Source: an uncultured Collinsella sp. (lineage in GTDB: Bacteria; Actinomycetota; Coriobacteriia; Coriobacteriales; Coriobacteriaceae). From it: 40,574 nucleotides of DNA. Where the stretch lies: contig CATZMG010000009.1 in assembly GCA_958421655.1 (NCBI GenBank), positions 1 to 40,574 of the forward strand, given 5' to 3'. A program made the position numbers and the translations under genes. The notes below the pieces were generated by a model, which was not told the DNA's origin, did not search any database, and saw only the letters and a program-made list of their open reading frames with translations. This document shows, in pieces, positions 30,018 through 38,541 of the stretch (its first letter is position 1; the number at the start of each line of letters is the position of its first letter).

Positions 30018-32105
30018 CTACACGTAGAACAGGATGTCGTCGTAGGTCGGGACCGGCCAGTAGTCGGCGGCCACGATCTCCTCCATGGCATCCACGGCGG
30101 CGCGCAGCGTATCCATAGCGGGAACGACCTCGTGTGCGTACACGTTGGCCTGCTCCTGACCATCGAGGCCCTCGGCCTTCTGATGCACGGCGTCGAGCGC
30201 CTTGATGGAGTCGTTGATGGTGGTGATGCCGTTGCAAAGCTTGTTGAGCGTATTCTGCTCACACTGCATGGCGGCCTCGGCGCCGGCGGCGCGGATAGTC
30301 TCAAGGCCCTTAGCGACCTTGGTGGCATAGGCGGTAATGACCGGGCGATAGGTACGACGCGCCTCGCGAACCATCGTGGTAGCCTCGATGTTCATGAGCT
30401 TGTTGTACTTCTCGAGCTTGCAGTCGTAGCGGCACTGAGCCTCGGCCTTGGTCAGGACGCCCGTCTCCTCAAAGAGCGCGATAGCCTTATCGGAAACAAA
30501 GGCGGGCAGGGCATCGGCCGTGGTCTTGTTGTTGGCAAGGCCGCGCTTCTCGGCCTCGATGGGCCACTCGTCGGAGTAGCCATCGCCGGAGAAGAGGATG
30601 CGCTGGTGGTCAGTCAGGACCTTCTTGCAGTACTCGAGCGCGGCGTCCTGGAACTTATCCTCGGGCGTACCCTCGAGTGCGTCGGCGAAGGACTTGAGCG
30701 ACTTGGCCACGGCAGCATCGAGCACCAGGTTGGAGTCGGAGACGTTCTGCTCGGAGCCGCAGGCACGGAACTCGAACTTGTTGCCGGTGAAGGCAAACGG
30801 GGAGGTGCGGTTGCGGTCGGTGTTGTCCTGCATCAACTTGGGCAGGGTATCGGCACCCAGGTCAAGCACGCCGCGCGTGGCATGGACGGAAGCCTTGCCA
30901 TCGATGATCTTCTCAACGACCTCGGTAAGCTGGTCGCCCAGGAAGATGGACATAATCGCCGGAGGAGCCTCGTTGGCGCCCAGACGATGATCGTTGCCGG
31001 CCGAGGCAACGGAGGCACGCAGGAGCTCCTGATAGTTATCGACGGCCTCGATCACCGCGGTGAGGAAGACGATGAACTGCAGGTTGTCGAGCGGGGTGTC
31101 GCCCGGATCGAGCAGATTCTCGGACTCGGTGCCAAGCGACCAGTTGTTGTGCTTGCCCGAACCGTTGATGCCCTCGAAGGGCTTCTCGTGCAGCAGGCAG
31201 ACCAAGTCGTGGCGGGAGGCGATGAGCTTCATCTTCTCCATCATGACCAGATTCTGGTCGATGGCCTCGTTGACCTCGCCATAGACAGGGGCGAGCTCAT
31301 GCTGGCAGGGAGCGACCTCGTTGTGCTTGGTCTTGGCGGGAATGCCAAGCGCCCACAGCTCATCGTCCAGGTCCTTCATATAGGCCGAGACGGTGGGGCG
31401 GATAGCGCCAAAGTAGTGCTCCTCGAGCTCCTGGCCCTTGCAGGGAGCGGCGCCAAAGAGGGTGCGACCGGTGATGACCAGGTCCCTGCGCTTGCGGTAA
31501 GCGTCCTTCTTGATCAGGAAGTACTCCTGCTCATCGCCCACGGAAGGAACGACCTTCTTGGGGGTCTTGCCAAACAGCGCCAAAACGCGCTTGGACTCAC
31601 GCGAGAGCGCGGTCATGGAACGCAGCAGCGGGGTCTTCTTGTCCAGGGCCTCGCCCGTGTAGGAGCAGAAAGCCGTGGGGATGCACAGGACGTCGTCCTT
31701 GATAAAGGCGGGGCTGGTGGGATCCCAGGCGGTGTAGCCACGGGCCTCGAAGGTGGCGCGCAGGCCGCCGTTGGGGAAGCTCGAGGCATCGGGCTCGCCC
31801 TGGATGAGGTTCTTGCCCGTAAACTTGGTGATGGCGGTGCCGTCGTGGTTGGGCTCGAGGAAGCTGTCGTGCTTCTCGGAAGTAATGCCCGAAAGCGGCT
31901 GGAACCAGTGCGCGTAGTGCGTCGCGCCCTTGGAGATGGCCCAGACCTTCATAGCGTGGGCAACAGCGTTGGCCACATCCAGGTCGAGCGGCTCACCGTC
32001 CTCGAGGGTTGCAGCAAGGCGCTTCCAAATGTCCTTGGGGAGGTAGTCCTTCATGACTTCCTCCGAGAACACCATGGTCCCGAAGCGGTCAGTAAGTTCG
32101 GCCAT
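30018..32105 (-). CDS. glnN: Glutamine synthetase type III
   Basis: A 695-residue enzyme that makes glutamine from glutamate, ammonia and ATP. The length and motifs (KHNEVAPCQHELAPVYGEVN, NGSGKHNNWSLGTE, DNTDRNRTSPFAFTGNKFEFR) are those of GSIII, the large form known from Bacteroides, some clostridia and cyanobacteria. It lacks the adenylylation-site tyrosine loop of GSI. I start at ATG 32105 (AAGGGAG upstream), where MAELTDRFGTMVFSEEVMKDYLP begins; the open frame to 32168 has no support. It has a strong terminator and stands alone. A GlnR-like inverted site lies ~80 bp upstream, suggesting nitrogen control. Confidence 0.96.
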   Translation of the reverse strand: MAELTDRFGTMVFSEEVMKDYLPKDIWKRLAATLEDGEPLDLDVANAVAHAMKVWAISKGATHYAHWFQPLSGITSEKHDSFLEPNHDGTAITKFTGKNLIQGEPDASSFPNGGLRATFEARGYTAWDPTSPAFIKDDVLCIPTAFCSYTGEALDKKTPLLRSMTALSRESKRVLALFGKTPKKVVPSVGDEQEYFLIKKDAYRKRRDLVITGRTLFGAAPCKGQELEEHYFGAIRPTVSAYMKDLDDELWALGIPAKTKHNEVAPCQHELAPVYGEVNEAIDQNLVMMEKMKLIASRHDLVCLLHEKPFEGINGSGKHNNWSLGTESENLLDPGDTPLDNLQFIVFLTAVIEAVDNYQELLRASVASAGNDHRLGANEAPPAIMSIFLGDQLTEVVEKIIDGKASVHATRGVLDLGADTLPKLMQDNTDRNRTSPFAFTGNKFEFRACGSEQNVSDSNLVLDAAVAKSLKSFADALEGTPEDKFQDAALEYCKKVLTDHQRILFSGDGYSDEWPIEAEKRGLANNKTTADALPAFVSDKAIALFEETGVLTKAEAQCRYDCKLEKYNKLMNIEATTMVREARRTYRPVITAYATKVAKGLETIRAAGAEAAMQCEQNTLNKLCNGITTINDSIKALDAVHQKAEGLDGQEQANVYAHEVVPAMDTLRAAVDAMEEIVAADYWPVPTYDDILFYV

Positions 32106-32531
32106 ACGGAACTCCCTTCGTATCGGCACCGCGTGAGAAGCGGTGTTGATTACTAACGAACGAGTCATAGCTTAGACTCGCCGTGTTTCCGCAACATTAC
32201 CGTTATGTTGCTGTCGCGAAACCAATCAATGAGGTTACCGCATCGCGGCGGCGTTGCCACCCTCAACAGCCAATCAACTGTATAAATTGCAGACCTTTCC
32301 CCATGGTTTAAGGGTAGTCAATTTGGAATGGAGCTCTATTAACTGGTATTTTGCATCAGATACCAGTCTTTATAGTCCGTGCCTAGATTAGCCGCTCTGT
32401 TATAGGGAAAGCCGATAGTAAGACATCTTTGATTGGTATCCCCAAATAGCGAGTGAAACTCCACCGTGACACAGTGGTGCTGTAGAATCCTTACAACACA
32501 TCACACTATTACGTATCTAGAGGAGCACGAT
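32106..32531. other. 425-bp divergent control region between glnN and metF
   Basis: No gene is supported. It contains CGAGTC/GACTCG near 32161-32180 close to glnN, the inverted site at 32185-32222, and a perfect 8-bp stem ACTGGTAT/ATACCAGT (32342-32349, 32360-32367) with a 10-nt loop on the metF side. A CCAC/GTGG imperfect repeat is at about 32461-32478. No SAM or cobalamin riboswitch core was recognised before metF. No confident -35/-10 pair. Confidence 0.5.
32185..32222 (-). promoter_or_regulatory. Inverted, GlnR-like site upstream of glnN
   Basis: GCAACAT (32191-32197) and ATGTTGC (32205-32211) are inverted repeats, flanked by GTTTC (32185) and GAAAC (32218). Read on the minus strand the 5-mers GTTTC, GCAAC, GTAAT and GAAAC are each six bases apart, close to the actinobacterial GlnR pattern GTnAC-n6-GAAAC repeated twice. 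The regulator itself is not in the window. Confidence 0.4.
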
Positions 32532-33404
32532 ATGCGCGTCGACGAGGTTTTTAAGCAGGCAGCATCCCAGAGCACCGCACCCGTTTCGTTTGAGATGTTC
32601 CCGCCCAAGGGCGAGCTTACCCTCGACACGGCTCGCGAGGTGGCAGGCAATCTGTGCAAGCTTTCGCCGAGCTTTGTCTCGGTCACCTGCTCGGCCGGCG
32701 GCTCGGGCAACGGCGCCACCACCGCCCCCATCGCGCATATGATTTCGAGCGAATTCGATACACCCTCGGTTGCGCACCTCACCTGTGTGGGCCGTACCCA
32801 CGCCGATATCGCCGCCAAGATCGATGAGTACCGCACCGCCGGCGTGGAAAATATCCTGGCGCTGCGTGGCGATCTCCCTGCCGGCGCGACCGAGGACGAC
32901 AAGCCCGCCTCGGACTACGCCTACGCCCGTGACCTCATCCCCGAGCTCGTCGACGCCGGCTTTTGCGTGGGCGCCGCAGCCTACCCCGAGGGTCACATTG
33001 CCTGCGAGGATCTCAACCTCTCGGTCGAGCACCTCAAGCAAAAGCAAGATGCCGGCGCGAGCTTCTTTGTGACACAGCTCTTCTTTGATAACGAGTGCTT
33101 CTACCGTTTTCGCGAGCTTGCCGACAAGGCCGGCATCACCGTGCCCATTACCGCGGGCATCATGCCGTTTATGGGCAAGTCGCAGATCAGCCGCATGGTC
33201 TTTATGTGCGGCGCGTCGCTGCCCTCCCCCGTCATCAAGATTCTTGCCAAGTACGAAAATGACCCCGAGAGCCTGCAGGCAGCCGGTGTAGATTATGCCG
33301 CCCGTCAGCTTTGCGACCTCAAGGAGCACGGCGCCGACGGCCTGCACCTGTACACTATGAATCGTCCTGCGATCGCCGCAACCATTATGGAGCGCCTGGG
33401 GTAA
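32532..33404 (+). CDS. metF: 5,10-methylenetetrahydrofolate reductase
   Basis: A 290-residue flavoenzyme that reduces methylene-THF to methyl-THF, the methyl donor for methionine synthase. Motifs are VSFEMFPPKGE at the N-terminus with the catalytic Glu, SVTCSAGGSG, HLTCVGRTHADI, ENILALRGDLP, FFVTQLFFDNECFYRF and PITAGIMPFMGKSQI. I start at ATG 32532, preceded by AGAGGAGCACGAT; the frame is open to 32466. The stop shares one base with the start of the next gene, so the two are coupled. Confidence 0.95.
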   Translation: MRVDEVFKQAASQSTAPVSFEMFPPKGELTLDTAREVAGNLCKLSPSFVSVTCSAGGSGNGATTAPIAHMISSEFDTPSVAHLTCVGRTHADIAAKIDEYRTAGVENILALRGDLPAGATEDDKPASDYAYARDLIPELVDAGFCVGAAAYPEGHIACEDLNLSVEHLKQKQDAGASFFVTQLFFDNECFYRFRELADKAGITVPITAGIMPFMGKSQISRMVFMCGASLPSPVIKILAKYENDPESLQAAGVDYAARQLCDLKEHGADGLHLYTMNRPAIAATIMERLG

Positions 33405-34192
33405 TGGAAAAACCGCACATCGATACAACCGCTGTCGAAGTGCCGGCCGACCTTGCGTCGCCGGCGCTTTACCGTGTCGATGCTGCGCACCATCCCCGTG
33501 TCGACCGTGCCGAGATGCTGCGATATCTGGGTTACGGCGGCCAGCAGATTGAGCCCGAGCTGTCGCAGCGTATTGAGCTTGTCATTGAACGTCTGGAACT
33601 GGACATTGAACCCCGTGGCGTGCGGCGCGTGTTTGCCGTCGATGCCACGGGCGTGGACGAGCAGGGAGAGCCCAGCATCCGCCTGGTTGGCGCCAACGTT
33701 GAGCTGCGAGGTCGCGATATCTATCGACATCTCAAAGATGCCCGCTTTGCCGCGCTCATGGCATGCACCCTCGGCATGGACGCCGAGCGTCGCCTGCGCA
33801 CCACGGGAGCCCAACATCCCCTGGAGGGCGCCGTGCTCGACGCCGCGTGCTCCGCTTACGTGGAAGCCGCCGTTGAGCAAATGGACCAGCAGGTCAAGAC
33901 GGACGCCGCCGTTCATGGGCTCGCCGGCAACTGGCGCTTTAGTCCCGGCTACGGCGACTGCCCGCTCTCAGCCCAGCGCTCGATCGTCAATGCGCTCAAC
34001 GCCACGCGGCTCATCGGGCTTACCGTCACACCCACCAGCCTGCTCATGCCCACCAAAAGCGTGACCGCGGTGATCGGCCTATTCGACGGCGAAGTCCACG
34101 ACGCCCAGAGCCGCCCCACCTGCAATATCTGCCGCATGCGCGAGCACTGCCGCTTCCGCGCCGCCCACACCACCTGCTATTCCAGCCATTAG
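33404..34192 (+). CDS. Stand-alone B12-dependent methionine synthase activation protein
   Basis: A 262-residue protein matching the activation (reactivation) domain of MetH, which binds SAM and re-methylates oxidised cobalamin. The motif RFSPGYGDCPLSAQRSIVN is the SAM-binding RxxPGYGDxPL signature. The C-terminus has a Cys cluster CNICRMREHCRFR, typical of the stand-alone form in anaerobes. The MetH downstream lacks this domain, so the two must cooperate. Its ATG overlaps the metF stop (TAATG), and metH starts 10 nt downstream. Confidence 0.92.
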   Translation: MEKPHIDTTAVEVPADLASPALYRVDAAHHPRVDRAEMLRYLGYGGQQIEPELSQRIELVIERLELDIEPRGVRRVFAVDATGVDEQGEPSIRLVGANVELRGRDIYRHLKDARFAALMACTLGMDAERRLRTTGAQHPLEGAVLDAACSAYVEAAVEQMDQQVKTDAAVHGLAGNWRFSPGYGDCPLSAQRSIVNALNATRLIGLTVTPTSLLMPTKSVTAVIGLFDGEVHDAQSRPTCNICRMREHCRFRAAHTTCYSSH

Positions 34193-34201
34193 GAGCCCTC
34201 G

Positions 34202-36751
34202 ATGTTTACTCCGCTTATCACTCATGATTCTGACGGCACTGCATTGGCGGCACCCGTTGATGCCGCACGTCGCAACGGTGCCACGTACAAGACGCGCACG
34301 ATCGACGATCTGCGCATTAAGGACGATTGCCTGCGTGCGGCCATCGAGGGCACGGGACATCTGCTGTTCGACGGCGGCATGGGCACCATGTTGCAGGCCG
34401 CTGGCATGAAGGCGGGCGCCCTGCCCGAGCTGCTCAACTTTGAGGAACCCCAGGTCATTACCAACATTCAGCGACAGTACGTCGAGGCCGGCTGCGACGT
34501 GATCACCGCCAACACCTTTGGCGCCAACGCCCACAAGCTCGACGGTGCCGCCACCGTGGCAGACGTCTTTGCCGCGGCCGTCGCCTGTGCCCTCGAGGCC
34601 GGCGCCCGCTACGTCGCCGGTGACATCGGCCCCATCGGCGCGTTGCTTCGTCCCTTAGGCACCCTCAGCTTTGACGAGGCCTATGACCTCTTTGCCGAGG
34701 AAGTTCGCGCCGGCGTCGATGCGGGCGTGGACCTCTTTATTATCGAAACCATGACCGACCTAGCCGAGATCAAGGCGGCCGTCCTCGCCTGCCGCGAGAA
34801 CTCCGACCTGCCCGTCTTTGCCACCATGACCTTCGAGGAAGACGGCCGTACCTTCCTGGGAACGAGCCCCGAGGTCGCCGCCATCACGCTCGACGCCATC
34901 GGCGCCGACGTTTTGGGCATCAACTGCAGCCAAGGACCGGCCGAGCTCCGGGGACTCGCCGCACGTATGCTCACCGTTACCGACAAGCCCGTTATGGTGC
35001 AGGCCAACGCGGGACTCCCCCATGTGGACGACGACGGCAACACCGTCTTTGATATCCAAGCCCCCGAATACGCCGAGGCCGTCGCCGGCATGATCGCCGA
35101 CGGCGTGAGCGTCGTGGGCGGCTGCTGCGGCACCACGCCGGCGCACATGGCGGCCTTGCGCACGCTTATCGACAACCACACGCCCAGCCCGCGCCGCCGC
35201 AAGCCCAGTATGTCGGTCACGAGCGCCCAGACGATCGTGGACCTTCCCTGCGACGGCCACAAAATCGCCGTCATCGGCGAGCGCATCAATCCCACCGGCA
35301 AAAAGCGCCTGCAGCAGGCCCTGCGCGACGGCGACCTGGACTACGTCGTGAGCCAGGGCATCAGCCAGCAGGAACAGGGCGCCGACATCCTGGACGTCAA
35401 CGTGGGCCTGCCCGAGATCGACGAGGTCAAGATTATCCAACAGGCGACCGAACAGCTCCAGGGCTCCACGCTCCTGCCGCTGCAGATCGACTCCACCGAC
35501 CCCGCCGCTGTCGAGGCCGCCGTGCGCCGCTACGCCGGCAAGCCCATCATCAACTCGGTCAATGGCAAGCAGCAGATCATGGATGAGATCTTTCCGCTGG
35601 TCGCCCACTACGGCACCAATGTTGTCGGCCTTACGCTCGACGAAGGCGGCATCCCCGATACCGCCGAGGCTCGCTTCGCCATCGCCGAGCGCATCGTGGC
35701 CGAGGCCGCCCGCTACGGCATCGGACCGGACCGCATCCTCATCGACTGCCTGGTCATGACCGCCTCGACCAATCAACGCCAGGCCGAACAGATCCTGCGC
35801 GCCATGTCCCTGTGCAAGGAGCGCCTGGGCGTCAAGTGCGCGCTCGGCGTGTCGAACATCAGCTTTGGCCTGCCTGCCCGCCCGCTGCTGGGCTCGGTCT
35901 TTTTGGCCGCCGCTTTTGGCGCGGGCCTGGACGCCCCCATCATGAACCCGGGCTCCAAGCGCTTTATGGATACCGTCTACAGCTATCGCGTCTTGAGCGT
36001 TGAGGACGAGGGCTCGACCGGATACATCGAGCGCTATGCCGGTTGGACCGATCCGTATAAGATCGCCGTAAACCCGGCAGCAGCTCAGGTCGCATCGAGT
36101 GATGCCGCGCCTGCCGAGGGCACCGACGGCAACGACGGCCCGATTCGTCGCATGGTCGTCTCGGGCCGCAAAGGCGAGATCGCTGCCGAAACCGAGCGTC
36201 TGCTGACAGACCACGACGCCATGGACCTCATCAACAATCACTTTATCCCCGCCCTCGACGAGGTTGGCGTCCTCTTTGACCAGGGCAAGTTCTTCTTGCC
36301 GCAGCTTATGGCCTCGGCCGAAGCCGCACGCGTGGGCTTCGACACCATCAAGCGCCTGATGCCCGCCGGCGAGATCGCCGACAAGGGCAAGATCTGCGTG
36401 GCCACCGTCAAGGGCGACATCCACGACATTGGCAAGAACATCGTCAAGATGCTGCTCGATAACTACGGCTATACCGTCTTTGACCTAGGTCGCGACGTCG
36501 ATCCGCAGGAGGTACTCAAGACCGTCAAGGAGCGCGATATCAAACTCGTCGGCCTCTCGGCGCTTATGACCACCACGGTCGTCGCCATGGAAGAGACCAT
36601 CAAGCTGCTTCATGCCGAGGTGCCGGGTGTCAAGATCATCGTAGGCGGCGCCGTGCTCACCCCCGAATACGCCAAACAGATCGGCGCGGACTACTACGCC
36701 AAGGACGCCGCCGAGAGCGCTCGTATCGCCGAAGAGGTCTTTGGGCAGTAA
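34202..36751 (+). CDS. metH: Cobalamin-dependent methionine synthase without activation domain
   Basis: An 849-residue enzyme transferring a methyl group from methyl-THF through cobalamin to homocysteine. Domains: homocysteine-binding barrel ~50-325 with zinc ligands Cys242 (GINCSQGP) and Cys308-Cys309 (GGCCGTTP); pterin-binding barrel ~350-610 (VIGERINPTGKKRL); B12 cap ~660-725; and B12-binding domain ~730-849 with cobalt ligand His741 in GDIHDIGKN. About 50 extra N-terminal residues precede the first barrel. The ~300-residue C-terminal activation domain of E. coli MetH is missing and is supplied by the upstream gene. ATG 34202 follows TTAGGAGCCC. Confidence 0.96.
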   Translation: MFTPLITHDSDGTALAAPVDAARRNGATYKTRTIDDLRIKDDCLRAAIEGTGHLLFDGGMGTMLQAAGMKAGALPELLNFEEPQVITNIQRQYVEAGCDVITANTFGANAHKLDGAATVADVFAAAVACALEAGARYVAGDIGPIGALLRPLGTLSFDEAYDLFAEEVRAGVDAGVDLFIIETMTDLAEIKAAVLACRENSDLPVFATMTFEEDGRTFLGTSPEVAAITLDAIGADVLGINCSQGPAELRGLAARMLTVTDKPVMVQANAGLPHVDDDGNTVFDIQAPEYAEAVAGMIADGVSVVGGCCGTTPAHMAALRTLIDNHTPSPRRRKPSMSVTSAQTIVDLPCDGHKIAVIGERINPTGKKRLQQALRDGDLDYVVSQGISQQEQGADILDVNVGLPEIDEVKIIQQATEQLQGSTLLPLQIDSTDPAAVEAAVRRYAGKPIINSVNGKQQIMDEIFPLVAHYGTNVVGLTLDEGGIPDTAEARFAIAERIVAEAARYGIGPDRILIDCLVMTASTNQRQAEQILRAMSLCKERLGVKCALGVSNISFGLPARPLLGSVFLAAAFGAGLDAPIMNPGSKRFMDTVYSYRVLSVEDEGSTGYIERYAGWTDPYKIAVNPAAAQVASSDAAPAEGTDGNDGPIRRMVVSGRKGEIAAETERLLTDHDAMDLINNHFIPALDEVGVLFDQGKFFLPQLMASAEAARVGFDTIKRLMPAGEIADKGKICVATVKGDIHDIGKNIVKMLLDNYGYTVFDLGRDVDPQEVLKTVKERDIKLVGLSALMTTTVVAMEETIKLLHAEVPGVKIIVGGAVLTPEYAKQIGADYYAKDAAESARIAEEVFGQ

Positions 36752-36776
36752 CACAACGGAAACAACCGAGCACCAA

Positions 36777-36814
36777 AACGTGCCGCATGCGCCACTTGGC
36801 ACGTGCGGCACGTT
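36777..36814. repeat. 11-bp inverted repeat downstream of metH
   Basis: AACGTGCCGCA (36777-36787) and TGCGGCACGTT (36804-36814) pair perfectly around a 16-nt loop. No T-run follows, so it is a poor terminator. It lies 46 bp upstream of the next start codon and could be an operator or attenuator. Confidence 0.6.
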
Positions 36815-36859
36815 AGAATAGATAAGACTATGCTCGTTTTGGCAGATAGGAGCGCAAGG

Positions 36860-38224
36860 ATGGCGATCACGCCCGCAGAAATCGCGGAAACCCGCGGCAT
36901 GGTTGAGGAACAGAACCTCGACATCAGGACCATCACCATGGGTGTTTCGCTCATGGGTTGCGGTGACGAGAACCTCGACCGCATGTGCACGAAGATCTAC
37001 GACCACGTGACGCACACGGCTGAGCATCTGGTCGAGACCGCCGAGAACCTCGAGCGCGAGTACGGTATCCCCATCGTCAACAAGCGCGTTTCCGTCACCC
37101 CGGTGGCGCAGATCGCCGCGTGCTGCAAGGATGAGGACCTCACCCCCATCGCGCATGCCCTCGACCGCGCGGCCGAGACGCTCGGCATCGATTACCTGGG
37201 CGGCTTCTCCGCACTCGTCCAGAAGGGCATCGGCGACGCCGACCGCCGCGTCATCCAGTCCATCCCCCGGGCGCTCGCCACCACGAGCCGCGTCTGCTCC
37301 AGCGTCAACGTCGCCAGCCTGCGCGCCGGCATCAACATGGACGCCGTGCTCATGGCCGCCCAGACCATCATCGATGCCGCTAAACTCACGGCCGACCAGG
37401 ATTCCGTCGGCGCCTCCAAGTTTGTCTGCTTTGCCAACATGGTCGAGGACTCCCCGTTTATGGCGGGTGCCGTCCACGGCGGCGGCGAGGCCGACGCCGT
37501 CATCAACGTAGGCGTCTCGGGCCCCGGCGTTATGGCCGCAGCCCTGGAGACGCTGCCCGACTCCGCATCGATGATGGAGGTTGCCGAGAAGATCAAGCAG
37601 ACCGCCTTTAAGATCACCCGCGCCGGCGAGCTCATGAGCCGCGAGGCCGCCCATCGTCTGGGTGTCGAGAAGGGCATTGTCGACCTGTCGCTGGCTCCCA
37701 CGCCTGCCATCGGCGACTCCGTTGCCCGCATCCTCGAGATCATCGGTGTTGGCACCTGCGGTGGCCCGGGCACGACCTGCGCGCTCGCCATGCTCAACGA
37801 TGCCGTCAAGAAGGGCGGCGTCATGGCCAGCTCCAGCGTGGGCGGCCTCTCGGGCGCCTTTATCCCCGTGTCCGAGGACGCCGGCATGATCGCCGCCGTC
37901 GAGGCCGGCGCGCTTTCGCTCGAGAAACTCGAGGCCATGACCTGCGTGTGCTCCGTCGGCCTGGACATGATCGCCATCCCCGGCGACACCCCGGTCGAAA
38001 CCATCGCCGGCATCATCGCCGACGAGATGGCCATCGGCGTCATCAACAACAAGACCACGGCCGTGCGCGTGATTCCTGCCATCGGCAAGGGCGTGGGCGA
38101 CTGCGTCGAGTACGGCGGCCTGTTCGGCCGTGCGCCCATCATGCCGGTGAACCCCAACGCCGGCACCGTGCTTGCCCACCGTGGTGGTCGATTCCCGGCG
38201 CCGCTGAACTCGCTGAAGAACTAG
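36860..38224 (+). CDS. PFL-family (DUF711/UPF0210) protein
   Basis: A 454-residue protein that starts ITPAEIAETRGMVEEQNLDI followed by RTITMGVSLMGCGDENLDR, the UPF0210 N-terminus. Other family stretches are RVSVTPVAQIAACC, GGFSALVQKGIGDADRRVI, ARTSSRVCSSVNVAS-like and VGTCGGPGTTCALAMLNDAVKKGG. It is named after pyruvate-formate lyase by fold similarity, but no glycyl-radical site is seen. The function is unknown. The partner usually found beside it, a small ACT-domain protein (UPF0237), is not adjacent here. I start at ATG 36860 (ATAGGAGCGCAAGG upstream), not at 36803. Confidence 0.9.
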   Translation: MAITPAEIAETRGMVEEQNLDIRTITMGVSLMGCGDENLDRMCTKIYDHVTHTAEHLVETAENLEREYGIPIVNKRVSVTPVAQIAACCKDEDLTPIAHALDRAAETLGIDYLGGFSALVQKGIGDADRRVIQSIPRALATTSRVCSSVNVASLRAGINMDAVLMAAQTIIDAAKLTADQDSVGASKFVCFANMVEDSPFMAGAVHGGGEADAVINVGVSGPGVMAAALETLPDSASMMEVAEKIKQTAFKITRAGELMSREAAHRLGVEKGIVDLSLAPTPAIGDSVARILEIIGVGTCGGPGTTCALAMLNDAVKKGGVMASSSVGGLSGAFIPVSEDAGMIAAVEAGALSLEKLEAMTCVCSVGLDMIAIPGDTPVETIAGIIADEMAIGVINNKTTAVRVIPAIGKGVGDCVEYGGLFGRAPIMPVNPNAGTVLAHRGGRFPAPLNSLKN

Positions 38225-38241
38225 CTGAGGGGTTCGGGCGA

Positions 38242-38375
38242 GGAGCCCCGGGGAGGGCAAATATATAAGGTCGCCTGCTCGGACAGTCCTGACTCGCACG
38301 GAGAGCACATTAAGTGCTCTCCGGCTCGTGCGGAACTCGCGATCGACCTTATATATTTGCCCTCCCCGGGGCTCC
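38242..38375. repeat. 134-bp palindromic element with perfect 32-bp arms
   Basis: The arms 38242-38273 and 38344-38375 are exact reverse complements over 32 bp (outer part GGAGCCCCGGGGAGGGC, inner part AAATATATAAGGTCG). Inside is a second perfect stem CGGAGAGCAC/GTGCTCTCCG (38299-38308, 38314-38323) with a 5-nt loop. There is no T-run. It separates two genes on the same strand. Such a long perfect fold-back is far beyond a normal terminator. Confidence 0.9.
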
Positions 38376-38541
38376 CGCACAACAGGACCTCAGTTGGGTT
38401 CTATCCCGTATGGCAGTCGCTTCGCTCCTGCCCGCCTTGGTTGTGAGGGTGGTTTGGCGTTGGAACGGTTCTTTCTGATATATGCTGGTTGCGGCTCTTC
38501 TTTTGGGAGGAGTCGCTTTTTTGTTGCTAGGAGGTTGGCCC

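Noticed and set aside
30132..32156. 674-codon plus-strand open frame
   Set aside because: Exact antisense shadow of glnN, which has clear GSIII motifs.
32368..32531. SAM or cobalamin riboswitch before metF
   Set aside because: No SAM-box or cobalamin-box core was recognised; only simple short inverted repeats.
34760..36424. 554-codon minus-strand open frame
   Set aside because: Antisense shadow of metH.
36485..38380. 631-codon minus-strand open frame
   Set aside because: Antisense shadow of the metH end and the PFL gene; runs through the palindrome and has no motif.
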